64,000 nt of DNA from Endozoicomonas euniceicola (lineage in GTDB: Bacteria > Pseudomonadota > Gammaproteobacteria > Pseudomonadales > Endozoicomonadaceae): positions 3,411,001 through 3,475,000 of the forward strand of contig NZ_CP103300.1 in the NCBI RefSeq assembly GCF_025562755.1. The letters run 5' to 3'. Below the pieces are notes generated by a model that made no database searches, was not told the origin of the DNA, and saw only the letters and a program-made list of their open reading frames with translations. The translations under genes were made by a program, and so were the position numbers. Below are positions 50,687 to 58,857 of the stretch, piece by piece (the first letter of the stretch is position 1; every line of letters begins with the position of its first letter).

Positions 50687-51992
50687 GGTTGCCTCTTACG
50701 TCGCTGTACTGTGCAGTAATCTGCTTAGCTGCAAGCCAGCCGGTACTGATGGCAACGCCACCGGCACTGGCTTCGGCCACCGGATTAAAACCGCCCAGGA
50801 CCGCCCCGGCACAGTACAGGTTACCGATTACCTGTCCTTCCTGATAAGGATTGAAATGGTCATTGGTCTCAATGCCAAAATAACAGAATGGGTGCTGGCT
50901 GCCGTTAAGAAAGTGCTGGTTTGACCAGTGCTGACGCTGACCGGCTGTCACCACGTCCAGATTAAAGGTTTTGTCGGTCAGGCTGGACGGGTTGCTGTCG
51001 AGGCCACGGCTGAAGAAGCTTCCGGTTGCCAGCACAAAATGATCAGCCGTCAGGGGCATAGACGGGTTTAGTCGTGTAGTAATTGAGAGCAGCCGATCAT
51101 TGTCAAAATTCCCTGAGACCACCTCATCACCTTCCAGCAACAAGCCGCCCAGTTGACGATAACGCTGCCTCAGGGCGCTTGCCATACGCATGCCCGGCAG
51201 GGACGGAGGCAGGGTTGCAAGTTCACAGAGGCGAAGCCCTGTATGAGCCTCAAGCTGGTGGATCAGCTGGTTGCCATTTTCAACCGCCAGTACCGATGGC
51301 AAGACGACAAGGTCAGCGTTTCCCGCTGCCTTGTTAATGGCTGAGGCAAGCGTTGTCAGGCCTTCTGGCCGACTGAACAGGTCGCGCTTAAGCAGGCGGG
51401 CTATTTCCAGTGAGCGGAGTTCGTAAACATTTCTGGCGGTGAGGCTTATGGTGTCAGCCCTGATATCTCCTATGGTCAATTCAACACCGGCAAAGTCAGT
51501 GTGCTTTTTCAACCCTGCCGCCAGCAGTGCGGGCTGAAAATCCCGGCAGCCAGCAATGTTAATGATGGCGACACGCCGCAGTCCTGCTGCCGGTTCAGCA
51601 AGCGACAGGGGCTTGGCGCCTGGCTGGCTCAGCCAGGCAGGGCGCATGGCTCCCAACGCAGTTAAACGACTGTGGTTTTGTTGTCCGTGACAGGACATTT
51701 CGATACCGGCTTGCGCCATTTGCCCGGTAAAAAAATTCAGGCTCTGCCTGACCTGATCAGCCCCCAGTTTCCGGTAGGGGTGGCCGTCAGGCAGCTGACT
51801 GATGGCTTCAAAGGGATAGTCCACTAATGCGTTGTTCTGGCGAAAGCCCAGAACATCGATGGAACCCGAGGCAAAGGTCAGGGCGCTGTCACCGGCACTG
51901 ATCAGGGCGGTTTTCAGGCCGGCTTCAGCGCAGCGGATGGCGCTGGTCAGACCGGCGAGGCCACCGCCAATAATAATGCTGTTGTATTTCAT
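50670..51992 (-). CDS. glpB: Anaerobic glycerol-3-phosphate dehydrogenase subunit B
   Basis: 440 residues. Flavoprotein subunit; the N-terminal dinucleotide fold is SIIIGGGLAGLTSAIRCAEA and the C-terminal FAD segment NLYCAGAVLGGFNPVAEASA. It starts within the stop of glpA (ATGA overlap at 51989-51992) and runs into glpC, so glpABC is one tightly coupled operon. Confidence 0.94.
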   Translation of the reverse strand: MKYNSIIIGGGLAGLTSAIRCAEAGLKTALISAGDSALTFASGSIDVLGFRQNNALVDYPFEAISQLPDGHPYRKLGADQVRQSLNFFTGQMAQAGIEMSCHGQQNHSRLTALGAMRPAWLSQPGAKPLSLAEPAAGLRRVAIINIAGCRDFQPALLAAGLKKHTDFAGVELTIGDIRADTISLTARNVYELRSLEIARLLKRDLFSRPEGLTTLASAINKAAGNADLVVLPSVLAVENGNQLIHQLEAHTGLRLCELATLPPSLPGMRMASALRQRYRQLGGLLLEGDEVVSGNFDNDRLLSITTRLNPSMPLTADHFVLATGSFFSRGLDSNPSSLTDKTFNLDVVTAGQRQHWSNQHFLNGSQHPFCYFGIETNDHFNPYQEGQVIGNLYCAGAVLGGFNPVAEASAGGVAISTGWLAAKQITAQYSDVRGNHVESH

Positions 51993-53677
51993 ACGGACTC
52001 CACAGCGGCGATGCTCTTTTGCTCAGTAGACAGTTGCTCAGTACATAGCTGCTCAGATACGGGTGCTGGAATGGATTGCAGCTGGTTATATCCCAGCAGG
52101 TTGTCGTATAGCCAGTAACTGAAGTCAGCTTCACACATGGCGTCACCCCAGAGCACCGGGCGAACCCCTTTCCAGCGTTCCTGCAGGAACTCACCAATGC
52201 TGTCCAGGGCATTTTCTGAATTATCAGAGTGAGTCATTTCACTGACGATGCCTGCGGCGCGGCAAGAGCACATTTCACCCTGACAAGGGCCCATACCAAT
52301 ACGGGTTCGACGACGAAGGTCAACCAGGTTTTTCGCATTCAGGTTATTTACGGCGTATTCAATTTCACCACGGGTCACCATTTCACACTCACAGATAATG
52401 GCGTTCTGCTTTTGGTCGTCAGACAAAAAACTGGCGGCCCGTTCACCGTGACGGTATTTCGCCGAACCGGATACCGGGATGGATACCTTAGGAGCATGAA
52501 TCTCTGCCTGTTGACCTCTGGCACCGGGCAGGGGTTTTTCTGCGGTTTCGCAGCGACTGGAATTGCCGAGGTTTTTGGCCACGGCGTCGGTGGCCATTTC
52601 AGCCATTAGGCGACTGGTCATCAGTTTGCCGCCAGTGATGGTGATCAGGCCGGGCAGGGCGTCAGCTTCCCCGTGATCAACCAGCACAATGCCGCGACTG
52701 ATATTCCGACCGGATGAGTCGTTACCCAGAGACACCAGTGGGCGTACACCGCAGTAGGCTCGCAGTACCCGGGTTTGCGCCATAATCGGGCAAAGCTTTG
52801 TTCCTTCCGTCAGCAGGGTTTCGACTTCGTCTGGATTGACGCGGATATTTTCGATGTCCTGGTAAGGGACTTTTTCCGAAGTGGTGCCAATCAGGGAAAT
52901 GGTGTCCCCCGGCACCAGAATGTCGGCGTCAGCGGGTTTACGACAGCGGTTAATGACCATGCTGTTAATGCGATAATCGACAATCAGCAGCGAGCCTTTG
53001 GCGGGGAACATGCGAATGGACAAGTCGGCGTATTCGGCAATCTGTTGTCCCCAGATACCGGCTGCGTTGACCACCTGTAAAGCGCGGATATCAACAGCTT
53101 CGCCGGTTTTAACGTTGATGCAGTGGACGCCACAGACGCGGCCATTGTCAATAATAAGCCCTGTTACCCTGATGTAATTCATAAGACGACCGCCGTATTC
53201 CTCCGCATCCAGAATACTGGAGGCGGTCAGACGGAAAGGGTCGATGGTTCCATCCGGTACCCGCACGGCACCGAGCAGCTGAGGGTTGACGTTCGGTTCA
53301 ATACGCAGGGCTTCCGCCGGTGTCAGGGGTTCGGCACTGATACCGGCGCTGTGACAGGCGCTAATGAATTTGTCCTGAAAAGAGAGTTCGTCTTCAGGCA
53401 GAGTGATAAACAGGCCGTCGGTTTCTTCAATGCAGTGACCGGCGATTTTTCTCAGGATTCGGTTCTCTTTAATGCATTCAACCGCAGAGTGCTGGTCGGT
53501 TACTGCATAACGCGCACCGGAATGCATCAGGCCATGATTACGGCCCGTGGTACCATTCGCAATATCGTCTTTTTCAACCAGAATGGCACGCATTCCCCGC
53601 AGTGCGCAGTCCCGCAGAACTCCGGCGCCTGTTGCGCCGCCGCCAATAATGACGACTTCGGTCTCTATTTGTTTCAT
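51989..53677 (-). CDS. glpA: Anaerobic glycerol-3-phosphate dehydrogenase subunit A
   Basis: 562 residues from the ATG at 53677 (MKQIETEVVIIGGGATGAGV), preceded by GAGAAGAG; a TTG 21 bases upstream is a less likely start. FAD-binding GGGATGAGVLRDCALRG, substrate region GTTGRNHGLMHSGARYAVTD, and a C-terminal BFD-like [2Fe-2S] domain (IICECEMVTRGEIEYAV...GMGPCQGEMCSCRA). It oxidises sn-glycerol-3-phosphate to dihydroxyacetone phosphate. The gene is divergent from glpF across the shared control region. Confidence 0.95.
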   Translation of the reverse strand: MKQIETEVVIIGGGATGAGVLRDCALRGMRAILVEKDDIANGTTGRNHGLMHSGARYAVTDQHSAVECIKENRILRKIAGHCIEETDGLFITLPEDELSFQDKFISACHSAGISAEPLTPAEALRIEPNVNPQLLGAVRVPDGTIDPFRLTASSILDAEEYGGRLMNYIRVTGLIIDNGRVCGVHCINVKTGEAVDIRALQVVNAAGIWGQQIAEYADLSIRMFPAKGSLLIVDYRINSMVINRCRKPADADILVPGDTISLIGTTSEKVPYQDIENIRVNPDEVETLLTEGTKLCPIMAQTRVLRAYCGVRPLVSLGNDSSGRNISRGIVLVDHGEADALPGLITITGGKLMTSRLMAEMATDAVAKNLGNSSRCETAEKPLPGARGQQAEIHAPKVSIPVSGSAKYRHGERAASFLSDDQKQNAIICECEMVTRGEIEYAVNNLNAKNLVDLRRRTRIGMGPCQGEMCSCRAAGIVSEMTHSDNSENALDSIGEFLQERWKGVRPVLWGDAMCEADFSYWLYDNLLGYNQLQSIPAPVSEQLCTEQLSTEQKSIAAVESV

Positions 53678-54197
53678 TCGGTGACTCTTCTCAGTCAATC
53701 CATCAGCTGGTTTTTGCCCGGACTCGTGGTTACTGGCTTAGTCATAATGGCTGTTAAGAAAAGCGATAATGCTTAGCCAGAAAATGTTTCAAAATGTTCG
53801 TTTGTGATCGGTGGCGGGCACTATAAACAGGCAGCAGGAATTTAAAAATGATCTGGATCAGTATTCGAATATGTTCGTTTAATATTCTTTTGGTGCTAAG
53901 TCGGTTTGTGTTGTTAATATTCGAAATTTTTCCGTGCAAAAAGTAATAGTTTTCGATGATTCGAAAAGAAATCAAATGATGGTTTGTGTTGTTTTGGGCG
54001 GTGTTTTGTGAGTTTTTTCCTACGGAAATGCACATTTTTGAAAGTTAATTGATCTGAGTCAACCTGGTACGCTTGATCAGCTTTGTTGCTATTTGTAAGA
54101 ATTCGTGCCCACTGAGGCCGCTTTAAATAGTTTTTTTAAATTGTTTAAAGTCAGGTCTGAACCAAGAATTTCTTAACCCACGGCGGCGGAAGCGATT
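53678..54197. promoter_or_regulatory. Shared glpA-glpF control region with GlpR-like TTCG clusters
   Basis: 520 bp without a convincing gene, very AT-rich. Motifs of the kind found in GlpR operators (TGTTCG / CGAACA half sites) occur at 53793-53810 (AATGTTCGTTTGTGATCG), 53861-53887 (GTATTCGAATATG then TTCGTTTAATATTC), 53916-53927 (AATATTCGAAAT) and 53951-53968 (TTTCGATGATTCGAAAAG). Binding by GlpR is inferred. Promoters for glpA and glpF must lie here but are not clearly readable. Confidence 0.55.
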
Positions 54198-55016
54198 ATG
54201 CGTAAATCATTGTTAGGAGCGTGTCTTGCCGAGTTTATCGGTACAGGCCTGCTGATTTTTTTTGGCGTTGGTTGTGTAGCGGCACTGGTTGTGGCGGGTG
54301 TTGACTTTGGTCAGTGGGAAATATCCATTGTCTGGGGTCTGGGCGTTGCCATTGCTATCTATGTGACGGGCGGTATTTCCGGAGCTCATATTAATCCTGC
54401 GGTTACTATTGCCCTGGCGACATTCAAAGGCTTTGAGAAGCATAAGGTTCTGCCTTATATCGTTGCTCAGGTGCTGGGCGCTTTCTGTTCCGCCGCACTG
54501 GTTTATTTCCTGTACAGCAACCTGTTTGCAGACTACGAGCTGGCTAACGGCATTGTACGTGGTTCAGAGGAAAGTCTGGCCACCGCCGGTATTTTCTCCA
54601 CTTACGCTCACAGCTCGTTATCCAATGCCCAGGCCTTTGCTGTTGAATTTATGATTACTGCCGTATTGATGGCCGGCATTCTGGCCATTGGCGATGATAA
54701 TAATGGCGTTGCCAACGGTGCGACGTCTGCCCTGCTCATCGGTATCCTGATTGCCGTTATCGGTTCCTCCTTCGGCCCCCTGACCGGTTTTGCCATGAAC
54801 CCTGCCCGCGACTTTGGTCCCAAGCTGTTTGCCTTTATGGCTGGCTGGGGTGAGGTGGCCCTGACCGGTGCCCGTGCCAACCCTTATTTCTGGGTTCCGA
54901 TTATTGCCCCGATTACTGGCGCGCTGTCTGGTGCCTGGGTCTATATCAATCTGCTGGGTAAACAGGTTGAGCCGGCCCAGTGTGCAACCCCTGGCTGTGA
55001 AATCAAAACTGCTTAA
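54198..55016 (+). CDS. glpF: Glycerol uptake facilitator GlpF (aquaglyceroporin)
   Basis: 272 residues, six membrane helices plus two half-helices. The two NPA motifs are GGISGAHINPAVTIAL and TGFAMNPARDFGPKLF; the second is followed by the Asp-rich ARD typical of glycerol rather than water channels. It lets glycerol cross the inner membrane passively. First gene of glpFK, with glpK 54 bp downstream. A start ribosome site (GGCGGAAG) precedes the ATG. Confidence 0.95.
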   Translation: MRKSLLGACLAEFIGTGLLIFFGVGCVAALVVAGVDFGQWEISIVWGLGVAIAIYVTGGISGAHINPAVTIALATFKGFEKHKVLPYIVAQVLGAFCSAALVYFLYSNLFADYELANGIVRGSEESLATAGIFSTYAHSSLSNAQAFAVEFMITAVLMAGILAIGDDNNGVANGATSALLIGILIAVIGSSFGPLTGFAMNPARDFGPKLFAFMAGWGEVALTGARANPYFWVPIIAPITGALSGAWVYINLLGKQVEPAQCATPGCEIKTA

Positions 55017-55070
55017 TCCGAAATATGGCTCACAGGCTGAGCAATAAGTGATTAATAAGGAATTTAAATT

Positions 55071-56579
55071 ATGACCACAGAAAAAAAGTACGTTGTTTCT
55101 CTGGACCAGGGCACAACCAGCTCCCGTGCCATCATTTTCAACCACGACGGTGACATTGTAGGGACTTCCCAGCGCGAGTTTACCCAGCACTATCCCCAGC
55201 CGGGCTGGGTTGAGCACGACCCGATGGAAATCTGGGCGACTCAAAGCTCTGTGTTGACCGAAGTGCTGGCAAAGACGGGTATTCCCTCTGATGAAGTGGC
55301 GGCACTGGGCATTACCAACCAGCGTGAGACCACTGTCGTCTGGGACAAGGATACCGGACGGCCGGTTTACAACGCCATTGTCTGGCAGTGCCGTCGTACA
55401 ACGGATATCTGTGAGCAACTCAGAAAAGAAGGGCTGGAAAGTCATATTCGCGAAACCACCGGTCTGGTACTGGACGCTTACTTCTCCGGCACCAAAGTCA
55501 AGTGGATTCTCGATAACGTCGAAGGCGCTCGTGAACGGGCTGAGAAAGGTGAGCTGTTGTTCGGCACCATTGACACCTGGCTAACCTGGAAGCTGACCAA
55601 TGGTCGTGCCCATGTCACCGATTACACCAACGCTTCCCGTACCATGCTGTTTGACATTAACAAGCTGGACTGGGACGAAACCCTGTTGAAAGCTCTGGAT
55701 ATTCCCCGCAGCATGCTGCCGGAAGTGAAGTCCAGTTCTGAGGTTTATGGGCAGACCAACATTGGTGGTAAAGGGGGTACCCGTATTCCTGTTGCCGGTA
55801 TGGCCGGTGATCAGCAGGCTGCTCTGTTCGGTCAGATGTGCCATGAAAAAGGCATGGCTAAGAATACCTACGGCACAGGTTGTTTTCTGCTGATGAACAC
55901 GGGTGAAGAACCGGTTAAATCTGAGAATGGTCTGCTGACGACTATTGCCTTTGGCATTGGCGGCAAGGTTCAGTATGCCCTGGAAGGTTCTGTCTTTATG
56001 GGCGGTGCCTCTGTTCAATGGTTGCGTGATGAACTGGGTCTGGTGCGGGATGCGGCTGACACTGAATACTTTGCCAGCAAGGTAAAAGACACCAATGGTG
56101 TTTATATGATTCCTGCTTTCGTAGGGCTCGGTGCGCCTTACTGGGATCCTTATGCCCGTGGCTCCATCTTTGGCCTGACCCGTGGTGCTAACCGTAACCA
56201 CATTGTGCGTGCAACCCTGGAGGCCATTGCCTACCAGTCCCGGGACCTGATTGAGGCCATGCAGCAGGATGCCGGTATTGAAATGAAACAACTGCGTGTT
56301 GACGGTGGTGCCGTGGCTAACAACTTCCTGATGCAGTTCCAGTCTGACATCCTGAAAAAAGAAGTGGTTCGTCCAACGGTTACAGAATCCACCGCCGCCG
56401 GCTCTGCGTACCTGGCGGGTCTGGCAGTGGGCTTCTGGAAGAATACCGACGAGCTGAAGGATAAAGTGTCCGTTGACCGTACTTATTTCCCTGCCATGGA
56501 AGAAGGGCGTCGTGCAAAACTGTACAAAGGCTGGAAGAAAGCGGTTGAGCGCAGCCTGAAATGGGAAGAGCAGGAGTGA
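55071..56579 (+). CDS. glpK: Glycerol kinase GlpK
   Basis: 502 residues, typical full length. FGGY kinase; the start is VVSLDQGTTSSRAIIFNHDG. Substrate-contacting residues lie in ITNQRETTVVWDKDTGRPVY and FSGTKVKWILDNV, and the adenosine motif is LRVDGGAVANNFLMQFQSD. It phosphorylates glycerol to sn-glycerol-3-phosphate, the inducer released from GlpR and the GlpABC substrate. AAGGAATTT precedes the ATG. Ends in a terminator at 56614-56656. Confidence 0.96.
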   Translation: MTTEKKYVVSLDQGTTSSRAIIFNHDGDIVGTSQREFTQHYPQPGWVEHDPMEIWATQSSVLTEVLAKTGIPSDEVAALGITNQRETTVVWDKDTGRPVYNAIVWQCRRTTDICEQLRKEGLESHIRETTGLVLDAYFSGTKVKWILDNVEGARERAEKGELLFGTIDTWLTWKLTNGRAHVTDYTNASRTMLFDINKLDWDETLLKALDIPRSMLPEVKSSSEVYGQTNIGGKGGTRIPVAGMAGDQQAALFGQMCHEKGMAKNTYGTGCFLLMNTGEEPVKSENGLLTTIAFGIGGKVQYALEGSVFMGGASVQWLRDELGLVRDAADTEYFASKVKDTNGVYMIPAFVGLGAPYWDPYARGSIFGLTRGANRNHIVRATLEAIAYQSRDLIEAMQQDAGIEMKQLRVDGGAVANNFLMQFQSDILKKEVVRPTVTESTAAGSAYLAGLAVGFWKNTDELKDKVSVDRTYFPAMEEGRRAKLYKGWKKAVERSLKWEEQE

Positions 56580-56613
56580 AGTCTGACGACAGGTTATTGA
56601 TAAAATAAACGGG

Positions 56614-56656
56614 AACCGGGTTGCAGTGGTATCAGTCGCTGCGATCCGGTTTTTTA
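56614..56656 (+). terminator. Intrinsic terminator of glpFK
   Basis: AACCGGGTTGCAG pairs with CTGCGATCCGGTT (one mismatch, one G-T), followed by a T-run. It lies 34 bp after the glpK stop and overlaps the end of the convergent HExxH gene. Confidence 0.8.
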
Positions 56657-57111
56657 TTGGTCGCTGGATGGTCTTTTCTACACTTGTAACGGGTAAAAAA
56701 CTCTGCCGCCATTGGCAGACTGAGCCGGAAGGCTTCATCTTCGAAGCTTCGGTCCAGATAGTGTTTTTCAAACTCCGTAGTGTCTATCTCCCCCCTTTCC
56801 AGCTGTTTGACGTGTACCAGCTCATGGGCGAGAGTGACCCTCAGCTCACTGTCTTCCAGCCAGTCAGCCAGTGTTATACGATACTGCCCTCTGCCAGTTT
56901 GCTGGGCATAGCCCTGAACTCTGTGGTCTTTAACCCGTATGAACTGGTAGTCAACGCGTGCGGTCTCTATGCCGAGTTTTTTTTTGTAGAAAGCTTCCAT
57001 ATCCTTGAACTGACAGCCGAAAGGGTTCAGCTCACGGGCTGGCACCAGTGCTGAAAAAAACAGAAAACATAGAGCTAAATAACCCTGTTCCACTTTGCCT
57101 GTCAGCTTCAT
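56632..57111 (-). CDS. Small exported HExxH metallopeptidase-like protein
   Basis: 159 residues from the ATG at 57111 (MKLTGKVEQGYLALCFLFFS), which begins a signal peptide; the frame stays open 84 bp further upstream, with non-conserved residues. The zinc-binding motif HELVH is in LRVTLAHELVHVKQLERGEI, with a possible third ligand Glu in SFEDEAFRLS. The family is not certain. It may be a peptidase, or an anchoring protein with the same fold. It is convergent with glpK. Confidence 0.65.
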   Translation of the reverse strand: MKLTGKVEQGYLALCFLFFSALVPARELNPFGCQFKDMEAFYKKKLGIETARVDYQFIRVKDHRVQGYAQQTGRGQYRITLADWLEDSELRVTLAHELVHVKQLERGEIDTTEFEKHYLDRSFEDEAFRLSLPMAAEFFTRYKCRKDHPATNKKPDRSD

Positions 57112-57411
57112 CAAACGTAATAATCCTGAATCCTGATAACTCAGTGCCATCGACTGAAAAGGGGGAGGCTTTACGGGAATTTGAAAAAGTGACAAAGAAT
57201 CGTCATTGTAACTTTACAAGGTCAGCTATATAAGTAATTATGATTTTAAATAAAAACTTAAGTTCATTTTAATTTAACCGACAGACACCGGAGGGTATTA
57301 CCGAACTAGCGTTTTAATTACGCTGGACTATAACTATAAAAAATCGGAAACATACATTTACAATCAGTTTGGAGCAGATGCTCCTGAACCAGTATCCAAG
57401 AGGATCGAGCT
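57112..57411. other. AT-rich intergenic region between the HExxH gene and the SutA-like gene
   Basis: 300 bp, strongly AT-rich. A hairpin GGAGC-AGAT-GCTCC at about 57371-57384 lies in the leader of the SutA-like gene, and GAGGATCG precedes its ATG. No other gene is seen. Confidence 0.5.
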
Positions 57412-57657
57412 ATGGCACGGAGAACGCCGAAAAAAGCTGCTGCTGGTTTTGATGGTGTCGACATAGGTTTTTTGGGAAGTCGCGACGAACCAGCGGATCA
57501 AAGAACAGTAGAGTCTCGCAAAAAGCTTAGAGAGAGCCTCAATTCTCAGATTGAAGCCTTTCTGGCCAAGGGGGGCGAGATAGAAGAAGTACCATCGAAC
57601 GTTACCGCAGATCCACCCCAGAAGCCCTCCGGCGAATACGGTAACAGACCCATCTGA
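57412..57657 (+). CDS. SutA-like RNA-polymerase-associated small protein
   Basis: 81 residues, starting MARRTPKKAAAGFDGVDIGF and ending NVTADPPQKPSGEYGNRPI. The C-terminal half (SLNSQIEAFLAKGGEIEEVP and the ADPP-KP--YG-RPI end) resembles Pseudomonas SutA, a small protein that binds RNA polymerase and promotes transcription of ribosomal and other genes in slow growth. The N-terminal acidic half of Pseudomonas SutA is shortened here. AAGAGGAT precedes the ATG. Strong terminator 34 bp downstream. Confidence is limited because the family is small and disordered. Confidence 0.7.
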   Translation: MARRTPKKAAAGFDGVDIGFLGSRDEPADQRTVESRKKLRESLNSQIEAFLAKGGEIEEVPSNVTADPPQKPSGEYGNRPI

Positions 57658-57690
57658 TAGTTTTTATTGAGAGTTTTTATTGATAGTTTT

Positions 57691-57722
57691 AGCCCGGCTC
57701 ATTTGAGACCGGGCTTTTTTTA
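57691..57722 (+). terminator. Intrinsic terminator after the SutA-like gene
   Basis: AGCCCGG (57691-57697) and CCGGGCT (57709-57715) pair with an 11-base loop, followed by TTTTTTTATT. Also lies at the end of the convergent 164-residue gene, so it may serve both. Confidence 0.85.
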
Positions 57723-57723
57723 T

Positions 57724-58218
57724 TCACTCTTCCAACTCTTCTTCAGGCACTTCAATTTTATGGGCAAACAGGTGCTTGATATCGGGGTGTTTCAGAATTT
57801 TCTGAATCCAGCCTTTGCACCAGGTTTCCGGGTCCATGGCATCCAGAACGGATGTGTATTTCAGGTTGTAATAGGCAATGGGTGTCGGCACGCCATCGGG
57901 TGTCAGTGCGCTGAACATCAACCCCGGCATCTTGATTGAGTCTTCAGACACCCAGCGCAGACTGTGAAATGCCATTTCCAGCCTGACAATCCAGCGCTTC
58001 TCGCCGTATTGCACAGTAAGGTCAAAGCGAGCCCGGTCAGGCTCCCTTTCTTTCTCCGCCGCAATAAACTCTGTGATTTCAGCATGGGCCGGACGTTTGC
58101 GGACGATTAAACCATCAACATCACTGGTTCCGGACTCGAACCATGCTTTAACGTCTACTGCCTTATGTTTAAGTAAAGTACTGATATCTGAAGCATTGGC
58201 AGGCGTGCTCATATGCAC
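57724..58218 (-). CDS. Unknown protein, 164 aa
   Basis: Soluble, without signal peptide. It starts MHMSTPANASDISTLLKHKA; a start at codon 3 is equally possible. Features: basic RKRPAHAEITEFIAAEKERE, mixed-strand region FDLTVQYGEKRWIVRLEMAF, acidic C-terminus HKIEVPEEELEE. I do not recognise the family. The stop codon is two bases from the terminator hairpin. Confidence 0.65.
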   Translation of the reverse strand: MHMSTPANASDISTLLKHKAVDVKAWFESGTSDVDGLIVRKRPAHAEITEFIAAEKEREPDRARFDLTVQYGEKRWIVRLEMAFHSLRWVSEDSIKMPGLMFSALTPDGVPTPIAYYNLKYTSVLDAMDPETWCKGWIQKILKHPDIKHLFAHKIEVPEEELEE

Positions 58219-58323
58219 TTCACCCCTGTTCGTTATTTGTTTTTCCTTAAGTCGAGAGCTTAATTTTTTATTTATAGGCTCATCGCTTGTGACTTTTTAT
58301 CTCAAACTGCCAGGACATTTCAA

Positions 58324-58857
58324 CTACATATTGCTTCTTTTGTAGCGTTCCAGCCAGACTGTTGAAAATGCCATCAGTACCGGAGCCAAAATTGACCAGA
58401 CAATCGCCATCAGCACAATAGATAACCAGGCCGGAGACGATAAAGCGACATCGCTGATCTGGTTAATTGAAAAATAGTGAACCAGACCGAAAAGAAAACC
58501 AGCCAGTGAGGCACGCCAGTAGTTGCTCTGGCATAACGTCATACCGTGCCGTAACGTCGTTCCTGCCAATGCCCAGACACACGCCATCCACAATGGCAAC
58601 AGGCGGTTGCTGGTGGAAAACTCAAGCAGATTCAGGTTGCCTGCAAAACTGTCGACAGCAGAGCCCAGCAGCAGAGTAATTAACAAAACCTCTTTCTCTT
58701 TTTCCCAGCTGCCCATAAATTTTAAATGAATGAGCACAATGGTGAGGGTTGTTGCAAGCGCTATGGTGCTGCTGGCATTGGTAGGACTGGTTGATAAACA
58801 AACGATCCAGCCTGTCACGAACAGAAGGATATTGGTTACGTGTCGTTTGCTGAACAT
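58324..58857 (-). CDS. DUF2878-family inner-membrane protein
   Basis: 177 residues, six hydrophobic segments (VTNILLFVTGWIVCLSTSPT, IALATTLTIVLIHLKFM, VLLITLLLGSAVDSFAG, PLWMACVWALAGTTL, AGFLFGLVHYFS, WLSIVLMAIVWSILAPVLM). The FSTSNRLLPLWMACVWAL pattern and overall plan match the DUF2878 family, which has no known function. It overlaps the stop of the MocR gene by one base and is probably co-transcribed. A 42-bp piece of this gene recurs at 60532-60573. Confidence 0.72.
   Translation of the reverse strand: MFSKRHVTNILLFVTGWIVCLSTSPTNASSTIALATTLTIVLIHLKFMGSWEKEKEVLLITLLLGSAVDSFAGNLNLLEFSTSNRLLPLWMACVWALAGTTLRHGMTLCQSNYWRASLAGFLFGLVHYFSINQISDVALSSPAWLSIVLMAIVWSILAPVLMAFSTVWLERYKRSNM

Noticed and set aside
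53754..54035. 93-residue minus-strand frame before glpA
   Set aside because: Very Asn/Ile-rich because of the AT-rich control region, without a start signal; the TTCG clusters lie inside it.
55581..56771. 396-residue minus-strand frame across glpK
   Set aside because: Antisense shadow of glycerol kinase, without a domain or ribosome site.
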